From NCBI GenBank assembly GCA_031279745.1, contig JAITHN010000041.1:1-5759 (forward strand): a stretch of DNA of 5,759 bases, written 5' to 3'. The position numbers and the translations under genes are program-made. The DNA comes from Streptococcaceae bacterium (lineage in GTDB: Bacteria; Bacillota; Bacilli; Lactobacillales; Streptococcaceae). Within the stretch, counting starts at the first letter, position 1, and each line of letters starts with the position of its first letter. The notes under the pieces were generated by a model. That model was not told where the DNA came from, did not search any database, and saw only the letters and a program-made list of their open reading frames with translations. Below are positions 1 to 5,743 of this stretch, piece by piece.

Positions 1-384
1 AGCAAAAGTTACACACTCTCCACAAATCTTGTGGTGACCTGGTAAAAAATACGGCGAATGCGACGGGTGTAGCTAAAGTTACATATCTTTCACAGCCGTT
101 ATGCAAAATAAGTAAAAAATGCCACATCCGAAGCAAAAGTTACACACTCTCCACAAATCTTGTGGTGACCTGGTAAAAAATGCGGCGAATGCGACGGGTG
201 TAGCTAAAGTTACATATCTTTCACAATCGTTATGCAAAACAAGTAAAAAATGCCACATCCGAAGCAAAAGTTACACGTCTCGAACAAACTTTGTGATGAA
301 CAAGTAAAAAATGCGACATCCGGAGCAAAAGTATCAACTCTGACACAGCCGTTGTGCCGAACTGGTAACAAATGCCACGGGTCG
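1..384. repeat. Left array of six 61/70-bp palindromic repeat units
   Basis: Six units begin at AGC(A/T)AAAG: 1, 71, 132, 202, 263 and 324, with lengths 70, 61, 70, 61, 61 and about 61. Each holds a 51-bp dyad: outer arms GCAnnnnTTAC and GTAAnnnnTGC (the four n positions do not pair), 8-nt spacers, and a core CACAA-ATC-TTGTG or a diverged version of it. The dyad centres fall at 27, 97, 158, 228, 289 and 350. Bases 1-131 and 132-262 are a tandem duplication of a two-unit block, with four substitutions by eye. The last units are more diverged. The array starts at the window edge, so it may extend further left, and it ends just downstream of the AI-2E gene. Unit lengths are not multiples of three and no reading frame is kept, so I read it as non-coding. 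The family is not one I recognise. Confidence 0.93.
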
Positions 385-401
385 ATCGTTGCTGAACTTA
401 C

Positions 402-1523
402 TTATTCGTTTTCATAGACGGCGCTTTTCTTTTTGTAGGCTCTAAATGCATGAGTACAGACTACTTTTATGCATGCATAAAGTGGAATGACGAGAACAAG
501 ACCGATAAATCCGGCTTCTTGACTGGACCAAATCAACAAGATGAGGATGGTCAATGGGTGAATCTCAAGTTGATTGCCAAGAACGATCGGTGCTAATAAA
601 TGGGATTCAATATGTTGAACAACATAGTATACGATTCCAACTGCGATAAGCTCTTGCCAACTTTGAAATGAGGCAACGAGAAGTGCAGGCACCATTCCAA
701 TCATCGCTCCAAATGATGGGACTAGAAAGTTCGTGATTCCTGTAAGTAAGGCTAAGGTAATTCCGTATTCCAGGTGAATGATGCGGAAGGTTATCGCTAA
801 TACTACAAAGACAAAGATTGCAACAATTGCTTGGCCTCGTATATATCTAGAAAGCTTCACATCGATTTCTTTCAAAATGTCCTTTGCTGGTGTTCTCACA
901 GGAATGGGAAGTAATTTCATTATCTTTGGAACGAGATGACTGTCGTCTTTCAACATATAAAATAACATGAAAGGTGTTATTACCAAGCCGAGAAAAGCGG
1001 TTTCAAGTGTATCTGCAAGATTGGATAGATAGTTCAAAAGTTCATGGGTTCCACTGCTGCCATATTTAGAAATGATCTCTTGAACACGGTTGACCTGATG
1101 ACTTGCAAATTCCTTTATAGATGAAAATCGTTGGTCTTCGAGTATGCGTAGCGCTTGATCATGCATCTTGTCTATATCTTTGGGCAGACTATGTGCAAAA
1201 TGGTAGATCTGCCTCTCCACAACAGGAATCAAAATCCAAACAGAAAGAGTCAGAAGTCCAATAAATAGAATCGCAATGACCGCAATTGAAACAAGTCTTG
1301 GTATTCTTTTTTTCTCCAGAAAATTTACGAGAGGAGAAAGCATGTAATAAAGAATGAGCGACAGGACAAATGGAAACACAATTAAATTTACAAAGACAAT
1401 TATCGGCTCCAACAGGAAGGCGTCGATTCGAATCAGGTTGGCAATCACTAGAAAAAAAGTGATAAAGCAAGAGATAATCAACCCTTTTTTATAAAGCGCT
1501 AGTTCGCTAAATTTCTCTTTCAT
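402..1523 (-). CDS. AI-2E family transporter (UPF0118 membrane protein)
   Basis: This is a 373-residue polytopic membrane protein of the AI-2E/UPF0118 family. Members are proposed to export small molecules or ions (some are Na+/H+ antiporters, one was linked to autoinducer-2), so the substrate here is unknown. Hydrophobic segments lie at about 14-34, 42-62, 76-100, 170-190, 232-250, 253-283, 288-305 and 322-352. A soluble, charged stretch at about 104-165 sits between the third and fourth, as is usual in the family. Family landmarks are RGQ at 229-231 and the segment around 303-323, with ESHLLAPIVLG at 306-316. Length is normal for the family. The ATG at 1523 is supported by AAGGAGGAG at 1535-1527, three bases upstream. 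The gene follows mprF on the same strand across a 379-bp repeat-rich gap, and its stop is about 18 bases from the left repeat array. The family call is firm; the function is open. Confidence 0.93.
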   Translation of the reverse strand: MKEKFSELALYKKGLIISCFITFFLVIANLIRIDAFLLEPIIVFVNLIVFPFVLSLILYYMLSPLVNFLEKKRIPRLVSIAVIAILFIGLLTLSVWILIPVVERQIYHFAHSLPKDIDKMHDQALRILEDQRFSSIKEFASHQVNRVQEIISKYGSSGTHELLNYLSNLADTLETAFLGLVITPFMLFYMLKDDSHLVPKIMKLLPIPVRTPAKDILKEIDVKLSRYIRGQAIVAIFVFVVLAITFRIIHLEYGITLALLTGITNFLVPSFGAMIGMVPALLVASFQSWQELIAVGIVYYVVQHIESHLLAPIVLGNQLEIHPLTILILLIWSSQEAGFIGLVLVIPLYACIKVVCTHAFRAYKKKSAVYENE

Positions 1524-1603
1524 AGACTCCTCCTTCTTAGTTGAAATTTTAGGGACACGCTTAATCCCTTCCCTGTAAGATCGGTGGGGGAACGCTTGTT
1601 TTG

Positions 1604-1629
1604 TGTATAGTATGAAATCGTGGAACGAT
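1604..1629 (-). promoter_or_regulatory. Possible -10 box and 13-bp palindrome upstream of the AI-2E gene
   Basis: On the minus strand TATACA (1609-1604) could serve as a -10 box. Just upstream is a perfect palindrome with arms ATCGT (1617-1621) and ACGAT (1625-1629) around a three-base centre, where a regulator could overlap the spacer. No good -35 sits at 16-18 bases: the hexamers there match TTGACA poorly. TTGACA does occur at 1644-1639 but is too far from the -10. This is a weak candidate only; the gene could instead be read from the mprF transcript. Confidence 0.22.
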
Positions 1630-1797
1630 CCTTTGTTCTGTCAACATCAGCTGAGACATTCCCGGTGTGACCCAGAGGTTCCCATGAAAAAATCGCCCTT
1701 TGTTCTGTCAACATCAGCTGAGACATTCCCGGTGTGACCCAGAGGTTCCCATGAAAAAATCGCCCTTTGTTCTGTTAACATCAGCGCGGTCATTCCG
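1630..1797. repeat. 67-bp tandem repeat, 2.5 copies
   Basis: Copies start at CCTTTGTTCTG: 1630-1696 and 1697-1763 are identical base for base by eye. A third, partial and diverged copy runs from 1764 to about 1797; it shares the first 23 bases with one change (GTTAAC for GTCAAC) and then decays. Each full copy contains the 8-bp palindrome TCAGCTGA (1647-1654 and 1714-1721). The repeat does not share the 51-bp dyad plan of the arrays at the window ends, so it looks like a separate family. It lies in what would be the untranslated leader of the AI-2E gene. Confidence 0.95.
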
Positions 1798-1830
1798 GGG
1801 CGCCCAATACTCAACAATCGCAGAATCTCC

Positions 1831-1859
1831 AACCCGCTTCATGTTAAATCAAGCGGGTT
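1831..1859. other. Perfect 9-bp inverted repeat downstream of mprF
   Basis: Arms AACCCGCTT (1831-1839) and AAGCGGGTT (1851-1859) pair perfectly around an 11-base loop. It lies 44-72 bases beyond the mprF stop, so it could stabilise or end the mprF transcript. On the minus strand it is followed by GGAGATTCTG with no T run, so it does not fit a standard intrinsic terminator. Its right arm falls inside the second copy of the mprF 3' end. Confidence 0.6.
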
Positions 1860-1866
1860 ACTCTCC
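1843..1866 (-). repeat. Second copy of the mprF 3'-terminal bases
   Basis: Bases 1843-1866 match 1906-1930, which encode the last residues of MprF, with two substitutions and one single-base gap. Read on the minus strand, the terminal copy encodes ESNPFDFN-stop. The downstream copy, in its own frame, would encode ESNPLDLT-stop. The similarity does not extend to the right beyond 1866/1930. It looks like the remnant tail of a homologous gene end, or a short duplication that later diverged. Confidence 0.7.
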
Positions 1867-1902
1867 AACAGGACTCAGTAGTCACTCTAGGATAACCTGT
1901 TT

Positions 1903-4470
1903 CTAGTTAAAATCAAACGGGTTGCTCTCCTCTGAATTCCCAAGATTGGCAGATCGATTGTCAACGACTAGCAGTGCGTAGATGACGAAGAGAATGGAGT
2001 TATCCCTAGGATAGAGCGTGTATCGACTCGTCCACTCTGTTGCATACTTTTCCTTATAATTACGTAAGCCTTGGAAAGAGTAAAAACGAGTCCCAAAGTG
2101 AAAGACTAAATAAGCCAACCTCTCCTGAAGGAAGCTCTTTCGGCTCGCTCCAACATTTGAGAGGGGCGCCATGCCGAGATCAAAAAACTCTATCCCCTGA
2201 TCTCTGTAATACTCGAAGAGTCGGATGAAAAGGTAATCCATTACACCAGTTGGGGCAATGCTGCTAAAACGCATGAGGTCAACGGTCACCACATCTTCCG
2301 TATGGCTAGGCATAATGGTGGCGAATGCAACGATATGATGATCGCTAGTCTTCACGACTGCGACAGGTGCTTTTTGAATGTATGATTCCGAATAAAAACC
2401 AAGAGAGAAGCCCTTTTCCTTACGGTCTCCTAACCAATCATCGCTGATTGTTTTGAGTTGTCGCATGATTTCATTAGAAAACGGAGGGGAGAGCACTTCC
2501 ATGTGAAAACCTTCTCTCTCCATTCGATTCACTATTGCCCGGTTGCCACGATGTTTCTTTCCGCTAATCGTAAATTCCGGAAGAAAAACCTTCGCTTCCT
2601 CACCCATTTTAATAAAGCGGAAGCCAAGTTCGTGGAGAAAGAGTGTCTGCGCTTTGTGAACTTCATAGAAAATCGGTTCATATCCATATAAGTCGCTTTC
2701 CGTCACAAATTGAGTCAGACAATCGTTAAAGTCCTCATCCTTCCCAACTGGGTCTCCCATCACCACCAATTTATCCCTGAACGCTTGAAATTGAAGATAA
2801 ACAGTGTCTTCGCCTTTCTTGTTTTGGTAAAAATACACCCTCTTATCTTTTAGAAAGACAAGGTGACTTTCAGAATTTCCACCGTAAGTTTCCAAAATAT
2901 GTTCCACTCTCTCTTCGTCGAGCGGTACACCTATCTGAACTTTTTTCCCTTTTAGGTAGTTGATGAATACAATCCCAAATAAACTGACGAAGAACACGGC
3001 AAGAAATCCTGTAAACCATAGGCGCTCATTTGGAAAAAGAAGAAAACGATTAAAATGCGAATGGTGCTGCAACGGTGAATTGTAAACACCAATTGCAGAG
3101 TAAAGGATCACGAGGAGCACAAAAATCACACCATCTTTGAGGAACGTTTCTATGGAAAAAACAAGCTGTTCTCTGTACAATTCATTTTTGGTAAAAATCG
3201 TCATAATGATGAGCAAGATTACAAAGAATACTGTTGTCAGGCTAAAATCCGTTAAAATGACATAAATCAGTGTAATTCCCTCTACAACAATGGAGGGGAC
3301 ATATGCACGTTTGATTTTATTTGAAATGGAACGCCCCATTAAAATGAACAGAAATCCCAAGAGAAGTTTTGGGAACTCGCTGACAAGTTTTTCGCTCCAA
3401 GGGGAAATTTCTTTCAACCACCTCAATTGTTTGAATGCTTCCGGCACTGTTGCAGAAAGCACTAAGAGAATTCCAGAAATATAGAGGAGAAAACTTGTTG
3501 CATGATTCAAAACCTGCTTCAAAAGCGCTGTTGGTACACCATTGTAATTTTCGTTGAATTTTCCCCCTAGATTCTTGACTGAAAATAAAATTCCTAGGAT
3601 AAATGGAATAAAGTAGTAAGTCATCCGATAAAGGAGAAGCCATCCCACTGCGACATCTAGTTCAAGTCCTAGAGAGACCAACCCGTAAATCATTACCACG
3701 TCAAAACTCCCCAAACTTCCGGGAATCATCGATAAAATCCCTATGACCATCGCCGCAATAAACAACGCGGCAACTTCAATGTAAGGGATGTGAATCGACA
3801 AAATTGGACCGATAAGCAAAAAGCTCATCATTGCACCCGTCCACTCCAGAAAACTCGTTCCAAGGAGAGAAAATCGCATTTTTGCGGTCAATCCACCCAA
3901 AACTCCAGTTTTTTTGTGCGCTGTTACAAGAAGGACGATTGGGAAATATAAAGCTCCCGCAATAATCCAAAGAAAGTATTCTGAAATAACTGAATTTCTT
4001 TCATAAAGGAAGAGATAGATGAGAGACATCAAACTGTATATAGAAAGTCCACTCATCGTGAAAAAGAAAATTTTACTTATCGCATGGAGAATTTTCGTTT
4101 TATCCGATTCATCAGAATAGAAATTTGACCGTAAACCAAAACTAAAAATACCACCGAAACCAATGAGGTTATTTAAGGTGTTGACCAACCAACTTGTTTC
4201 AAAAATATAAAACGGTTTTTCTTCCTTTTCAATGATGCGGTGAAGAAGAAAATCATATAAAACCATGGGCGCGACACCAACGAGTCCTAGAAAAATGATA
4301 AGGATCAATTGCCACCCTTCCATAGCTCCAAGTAGCTGTCTAACTTCCCTCCCAGATATCCGCTGACTAATGGAAAACACCTGATAACTAACCAGGAGCG
4401 TCACTGAGAGAATAAAAATCCGTTTCAAAATTTTCTGCTGATTCTTAAAAAAATTGAACCCTTTTTTCAT
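1903..4470 (-). CDS. mprF: Bifunctional aminoacyl-phosphatidylglycerol synthase/flippase MprF
   Basis: MprF moves an amino acid (usually lysine or alanine) from its tRNA to phosphatidylglycerol on the inner leaflet and flips the product outward, lowering surface charge and resisting cationic peptides and daptomycin. At 855 residues it is full length. About 14 membrane segments fill residues 16-505; the flippase part carries NTLNNLIGFGGI (97-108) and MIPGSLGSFD (248-257). The cytosolic synthase (DUF2156) spans about 515-830, with DWLGDRKEKGFSLG (678-691), DLMRF (731-735), FFDLGMAPLSNVG (762-774) and YKEKYATEWTSRY (805-817). Whether it uses Lys or Ala cannot be read from motifs I trust. The ATG at 4470 overlaps the hydrolase TGA as ATGA and is preceded by AAAGGGG, so translation is probably coupled. 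The last residues are partly repeated downstream at 1843-1866. No frameshift or missing block was seen. Confidence 0.97.
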   Translation of the reverse strand: MKKGFNFFKNQQKILKRIFILSVTLLVSYQVFSISQRISGREVRQLLGAMEGWQLILIIFLGLVGVAPMVLYDFLLHRIIEKEEKPFYIFETSWLVNTLNNLIGFGGIFSFGLRSNFYSDESDKTKILHAISKIFFFTMSGLSIYSLMSLIYLFLYERNSVISEYFLWIIAGALYFPIVLLVTAHKKTGVLGGLTAKMRFSLLGTSFLEWTGAMMSFLLIGPILSIHIPYIEVAALFIAAMVIGILSMIPGSLGSFDVVMIYGLVSLGLELDVAVGWLLLYRMTYYFIPFILGILFSVKNLGGKFNENYNGVPTALLKQVLNHATSFLLYISGILLVLSATVPEAFKQLRWLKEISPWSEKLVSEFPKLLLGFLFILMGRSISNKIKRAYVPSIVVEGITLIYVILTDFSLTTVFFVILLIIMTIFTKNELYREQLVFSIETFLKDGVIFVLLVILYSAIGVYNSPLQHHSHFNRFLLFPNERLWFTGFLAVFFVSLFGIVFINYLKGKKVQIGVPLDEERVEHILETYGGNSESHLVFLKDKRVYFYQNKKGEDTVYLQFQAFRDKLVVMGDPVGKDEDFNDCLTQFVTESDLYGYEPIFYEVHKAQTLFLHELGFRFIKMGEEAKVFLPEFTISGKKHRGNRAIVNRMEREGFHMEVLSPPFSNEIMRQLKTISDDWLGDRKEKGFSLGFYSESYIQKAPVAVVKTSDHHIVAFATIMPSHTEDVVTVDLMRFSSIAPTGVMDYLFIRLFEYYRDQGIEFFDLGMAPLSNVGASRKSFLQERLAYLVFHFGTRFYSFQGLRNYKEKYATEWTSRYTLYPRDNSILFVIYALLVVDNRSANLGNSEESNPFDFN

Positions 4471-5180
4471 CCTATCCCCTTTCTATTCTCTGACAAAAAA
4501 CTGTCTATCAATTTTGCGTATCTTTTCTTTTGAAATCTCACCATGAAATGCGTGGCAAACTTTGCGGAAAAGAATCTAGCATGCGGTATACTTTCACAAA
4601 TTTTCATTGAATGATCTTTGCGAATAAAATCAAATTGTGTGACAAAAACTGTTGTTTCTGCAGTTATTTTTCCTAAATCTTCAAAGCTTAACCCCGTGTC
4701 CTCACTCAATAGACTAAGCACTTCATTATCCCAAGGGGTGAAGTATTTCCCGAAAAAAATGTATATCTCTTCTAAAAAATGAGAAAGAGCCGTGCTTCCC
4801 TCCGCAGTTAAATTCCCAGAATTAAGGATTAATTTTTTGACTAATTGCGAATGTTTAGCTGCAAGAACCATAGCTACATTCGCCCCGTCACTGTACCCAA
4901 TTACATCAGCTTGTTTAATTTTGAGTGCCGTTATCACCTCTGCGACATCGCACGCCATGCGCTCAAATGTTAAACTTGATTTTGATTTTTCACTCTCCCC
5001 ATGACTTCTAGCATCGATGAGAATACACTGATATTTTTTACTCAGAAGCGGAAGATAACTCTTAAATAAATGACTGGTCTGGCCATTTCCGTGAAGAAAA
5101 ATAAGAGGTTCTCCGCTTCCTTCGATATAGACGAAAATATTTGTTCCATCAGAAGTCAGAACATTCTTTGTATTGTCCAA
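4467..5180 (-). CDS. Alpha/beta-fold hydrolase co-translated with mprF
   Basis: This is a 237-residue serine hydrolase of the alpha/beta fold, slightly short for the family because the lid region (about 122-170) is compact. HGNG at 30-33 is the oxyanion loop, DARSHGES at 56-63 the usual strand-turn motif, and GYSDG at 95-99 the nucleophile elbow with Ser97. Asp184 (in QFDFI) and His211 (in THFM) complete a likely triad. The acid loop lacks the glycine common before this Asp. There is no signal peptide or membrane segment, so a cytosolic enzyme is expected. The start is TTG at 5180, chosen because AAAGGGGG sits seven bases upstream; the first internal Met is residue 75, beyond the oxyanion loop. 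Its stop overlaps the mprF start. Substrate unknown. Hydrolases that cleave aminoacyl-phosphatidylglycerol are known beside mprF-type genes elsewhere, but those act outside the cytosol, so that role is only a hypothesis here. Confidence 0.92.
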   Translation of the reverse strand: MDNTKNVLTSDGTNIFVYIEGSGEPLIFLHGNGQTSHLFKSYLPLLSKKYQCILIDARSHGESEKSKSSLTFERMACDVAEVITALKIKQADVIGYSDGANVAMVLAAKHSQLVKKLILNSGNLTAEGSTALSHFLEEIYIFFGKYFTPWDNEVLSLLSEDTGLSFEDLGKITAETTVFVTQFDFIRKDHSMKICESIPHARFFSAKFATHFMVRFQKKRYAKLIDSFLSENRKGIG

Positions 5181-5187
5181 ACGATTT

Positions 5188-5195
5188 CCCCCTTT
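5188..5195 (-). promoter_or_regulatory. Ribosome binding site fixing the TTG start of the hydrolase
   Basis: Minus strand AAAGGGGG (5195-5188) lies seven bases before the TTG at 5180-5178. It resembles the AAAGGGG in front of mprF. No ATG or GTG with a comparable site is available nearby in this frame, so this site decides the start. Confidence 0.75.
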
Positions 5196-5222
5196 TTTTC
5201 GTTGTAGTGTTGCGACGGTGTG

Positions 5223-5249
5223 GCAAAGTTCCCAGGTGTGGAAGTTTGC
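5223..5249. promoter_or_regulatory. Inverted repeat 43 bases upstream of the hydrolase start
   Basis: Arms GCAAAgTTCC (5223-5232) and GGAAgTTTGC (5240-5249) pair at nine of ten positions (one G-G mismatch on the plus strand, C-C in the transcript) around a 7-base loop. It could be an RNA hairpin in the leader or a protein-binding dyad. On the minus strand it is followed by CACACC with no T run, so it is not an intrinsic terminator. Confidence 0.55.
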
Positions 5250-5350
5250 GATGTGTGGAGCTGGTCAACGAGGCGTAGCATATCAAGCCACTGCGCAGCC
5301 CCACCTTTGTAGCGTCATGTAGTGCCTCTCGACACAATGTCTAGATCGCC

Positions 5351-5373
5351 AACGCTCGCTAACAATGAGCGTT
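5351..5373. other. Perfect 7-bp inverted repeat in the leader
   Basis: Arms AACGCTC (5351-5357) and GAGCGTT (5367-5373) flank a 9-base loop. It would lie within the leader if transcription starts near 5415. Role unknown; no T tract follows on either side. Confidence 0.5.
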
Positions 5374-5421
5374 ACCTGCGTACTCCGTGGCGCGGCATCA
5401 GTACAGCTACTCATCATCTCA

Positions 5422-5430
5422 AGTATATCA
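5422..5430 (-). promoter_or_regulatory. Extended -10 promoter candidate for the hydrolase-mprF pair
   Basis: The minus strand reads TGATATACT: TG at 5430-5429, one base, then TATACT at 5427-5422, one mismatch from TATAAT. The -35 is weak: TGCAGA (5449-5444, 16-base spacer) matches TTGACA at three positions. Extended -10 promoters can tolerate this. Start would be near 5415, giving a leader of about 235 bases. It is the best candidate I found upstream of the hydrolase, but it is untested. Confidence 0.45.
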
Positions 5431-5464
5431 AGGCGGGAGATATTCTGCACCTAACAGCTGTGTT

Positions 5465-5481
5465 CTAGGCGTTTTGCCTAG
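5465..5481. other. Short hairpin CTAGGC/GCCTAG beside the right array
   Basis: Arms CTAGGC (5465-5470) and GCCTAG (5476-5481) pair perfectly around GTTTT. No T run follows on the plus strand (GCCAAATTTC) or the minus strand (AACACAGC), so it is at best a weak terminator for transcription entering from the array side. Confidence 0.4.
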
Positions 5482-5508
5482 GCCAAATTTCTAACGCACC
5501 AACCTGTA

Positions 5509-5743
5509 GCATTTTTTACAAGATTGTCACAAATCTTGTGAGAGAAGTGTAAGTTTTGAAACGGATGCAGCATTTTTTACATGATTGTCACAAATCTTGT
5601 GAGAGAAGTGTAAGTTTTGAAACGTGTGTAGCATTTTTTACATGATTGTCACAAATCTTGTGAGAGAAGTGTAAGTTTTGAAACGTGTGTAGCATTTTTT
5701 ACTAACCTACAACGAAGTTTGTGCCAAACCTGTAACTTATGCT
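5509..5743. repeat. Right array of four 61-bp palindromic repeat units
   Basis: Units start at GCATTTTTTAC: 5509, 5570, 5631 and 5692. The second and third (5570-5630, 5631-5691) are identical; the first differs from them at four positions; the fourth is diverged in its core but keeps the geometry. Dyad centres are 5534, 5595, 5656 and 5717, exactly 61 apart. Outer arms are GCATTTTTTAC and GTAAGTTTTG(A), the reverse polarity of the left-array arms, while the core CACAAATCTTGTG reads the same on the plus strand as in the best left units. In the first unit ACAAGATT (5518-5525) can also pair perfectly with AATCTTGT (5532-5539), a fold that excludes the core hairpin. Non-coding by the same frame argument as the left array. 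Confidence 0.93.

Larger units (their letters stand above)
1524..1902. other. Repeat-filled gap between mprF and the AI-2E gene
   Basis: No convincing gene lies in these 379 bases; open frames here run through the 67-bp repeat, whose length breaks frame at each copy. From right to left (the direction of transcription) it holds a second copy of the mprF 3' end (1866-1843), a 9-bp-stem hairpin (1859-1831), a decayed then two perfect copies of a 67-bp repeat (1797-1630), a 13-bp palindrome (1629-1617), a possible -10 (1609-1604), and the AI-2E ribosome site (1535-1527). I see no hairpin followed by a T tract on the minus strand, so termination between the genes is not evident. Confidence 0.8.
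5181..5508. other. GC-rich gene-free leader upstream of the hydrolase-mprF pair
   Basis: I see no credible gene in these 328 bases on either strand. Bases 5221-5400 are 100/180 G or C, against 19/60 in a sampled stretch of the hydrolase (4801-4860); spacers in such genomes are normally poorer in GC than genes. The region holds several inverted repeats (5223-5249, 5351-5373, 5380-5404 with arms GTACT and AGTAC, 5465-5481), a promoter candidate (5422-5430), and a short echo of the left-array junction (5212-5230). If the promoter is right, the transcript has a leader of about 235 bases. I could not match it to a T-box or any riboswitch consensus. Confidence 0.7.

Noticed and set aside
119..307. 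Small plus-strand and minus-strand open frames in the left array
   Set aside because: They run through non-coding tandem repeats whose length is not a multiple of three, have no ribosome site, and match no known protein type.
1..384. CRISPR array
   Set aside because: Units abut or have short, similar linkers rather than unique spacers of constant length; units are 61-70 bp with internal long dyads; no cas genes are present.
1639..1711. TTGACA -35 boxes on the minus strand in the 67-bp repeats
   Set aside because: Perfect TTGACA occurs at 1644-1639 and 1711-1706, but the hexamers 17 bases downstream (ACGATT, TTCATG) do not resemble a -10 box.
1831..1859. Intrinsic terminator for mprF
   Set aside because: The stem is good, but no T tract follows on the minus strand, so I list it only as an inverted repeat.
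1520..1906. Short open frames across the 67-bp repeat on both strands
   Set aside because: The translated sequence simply reflects the repeat; frame changes with each copy and no ribosome site precedes them.
5290..5320. T-box riboswitch in the hydrolase-mprF leader
   Set aside because: The minus strand has AAAGGTGGGGCTGCGC, only loosely like the conserved T-box sequence, and there is no terminator/antiterminator pair or specifier stem I can identify.
5149..5337. Minus-strand 62-codon open frame overlapping the hydrolase start
   Set aside because: It overlaps the hydrolase in another frame, has no ribosome site, and its composition is not protein-like.
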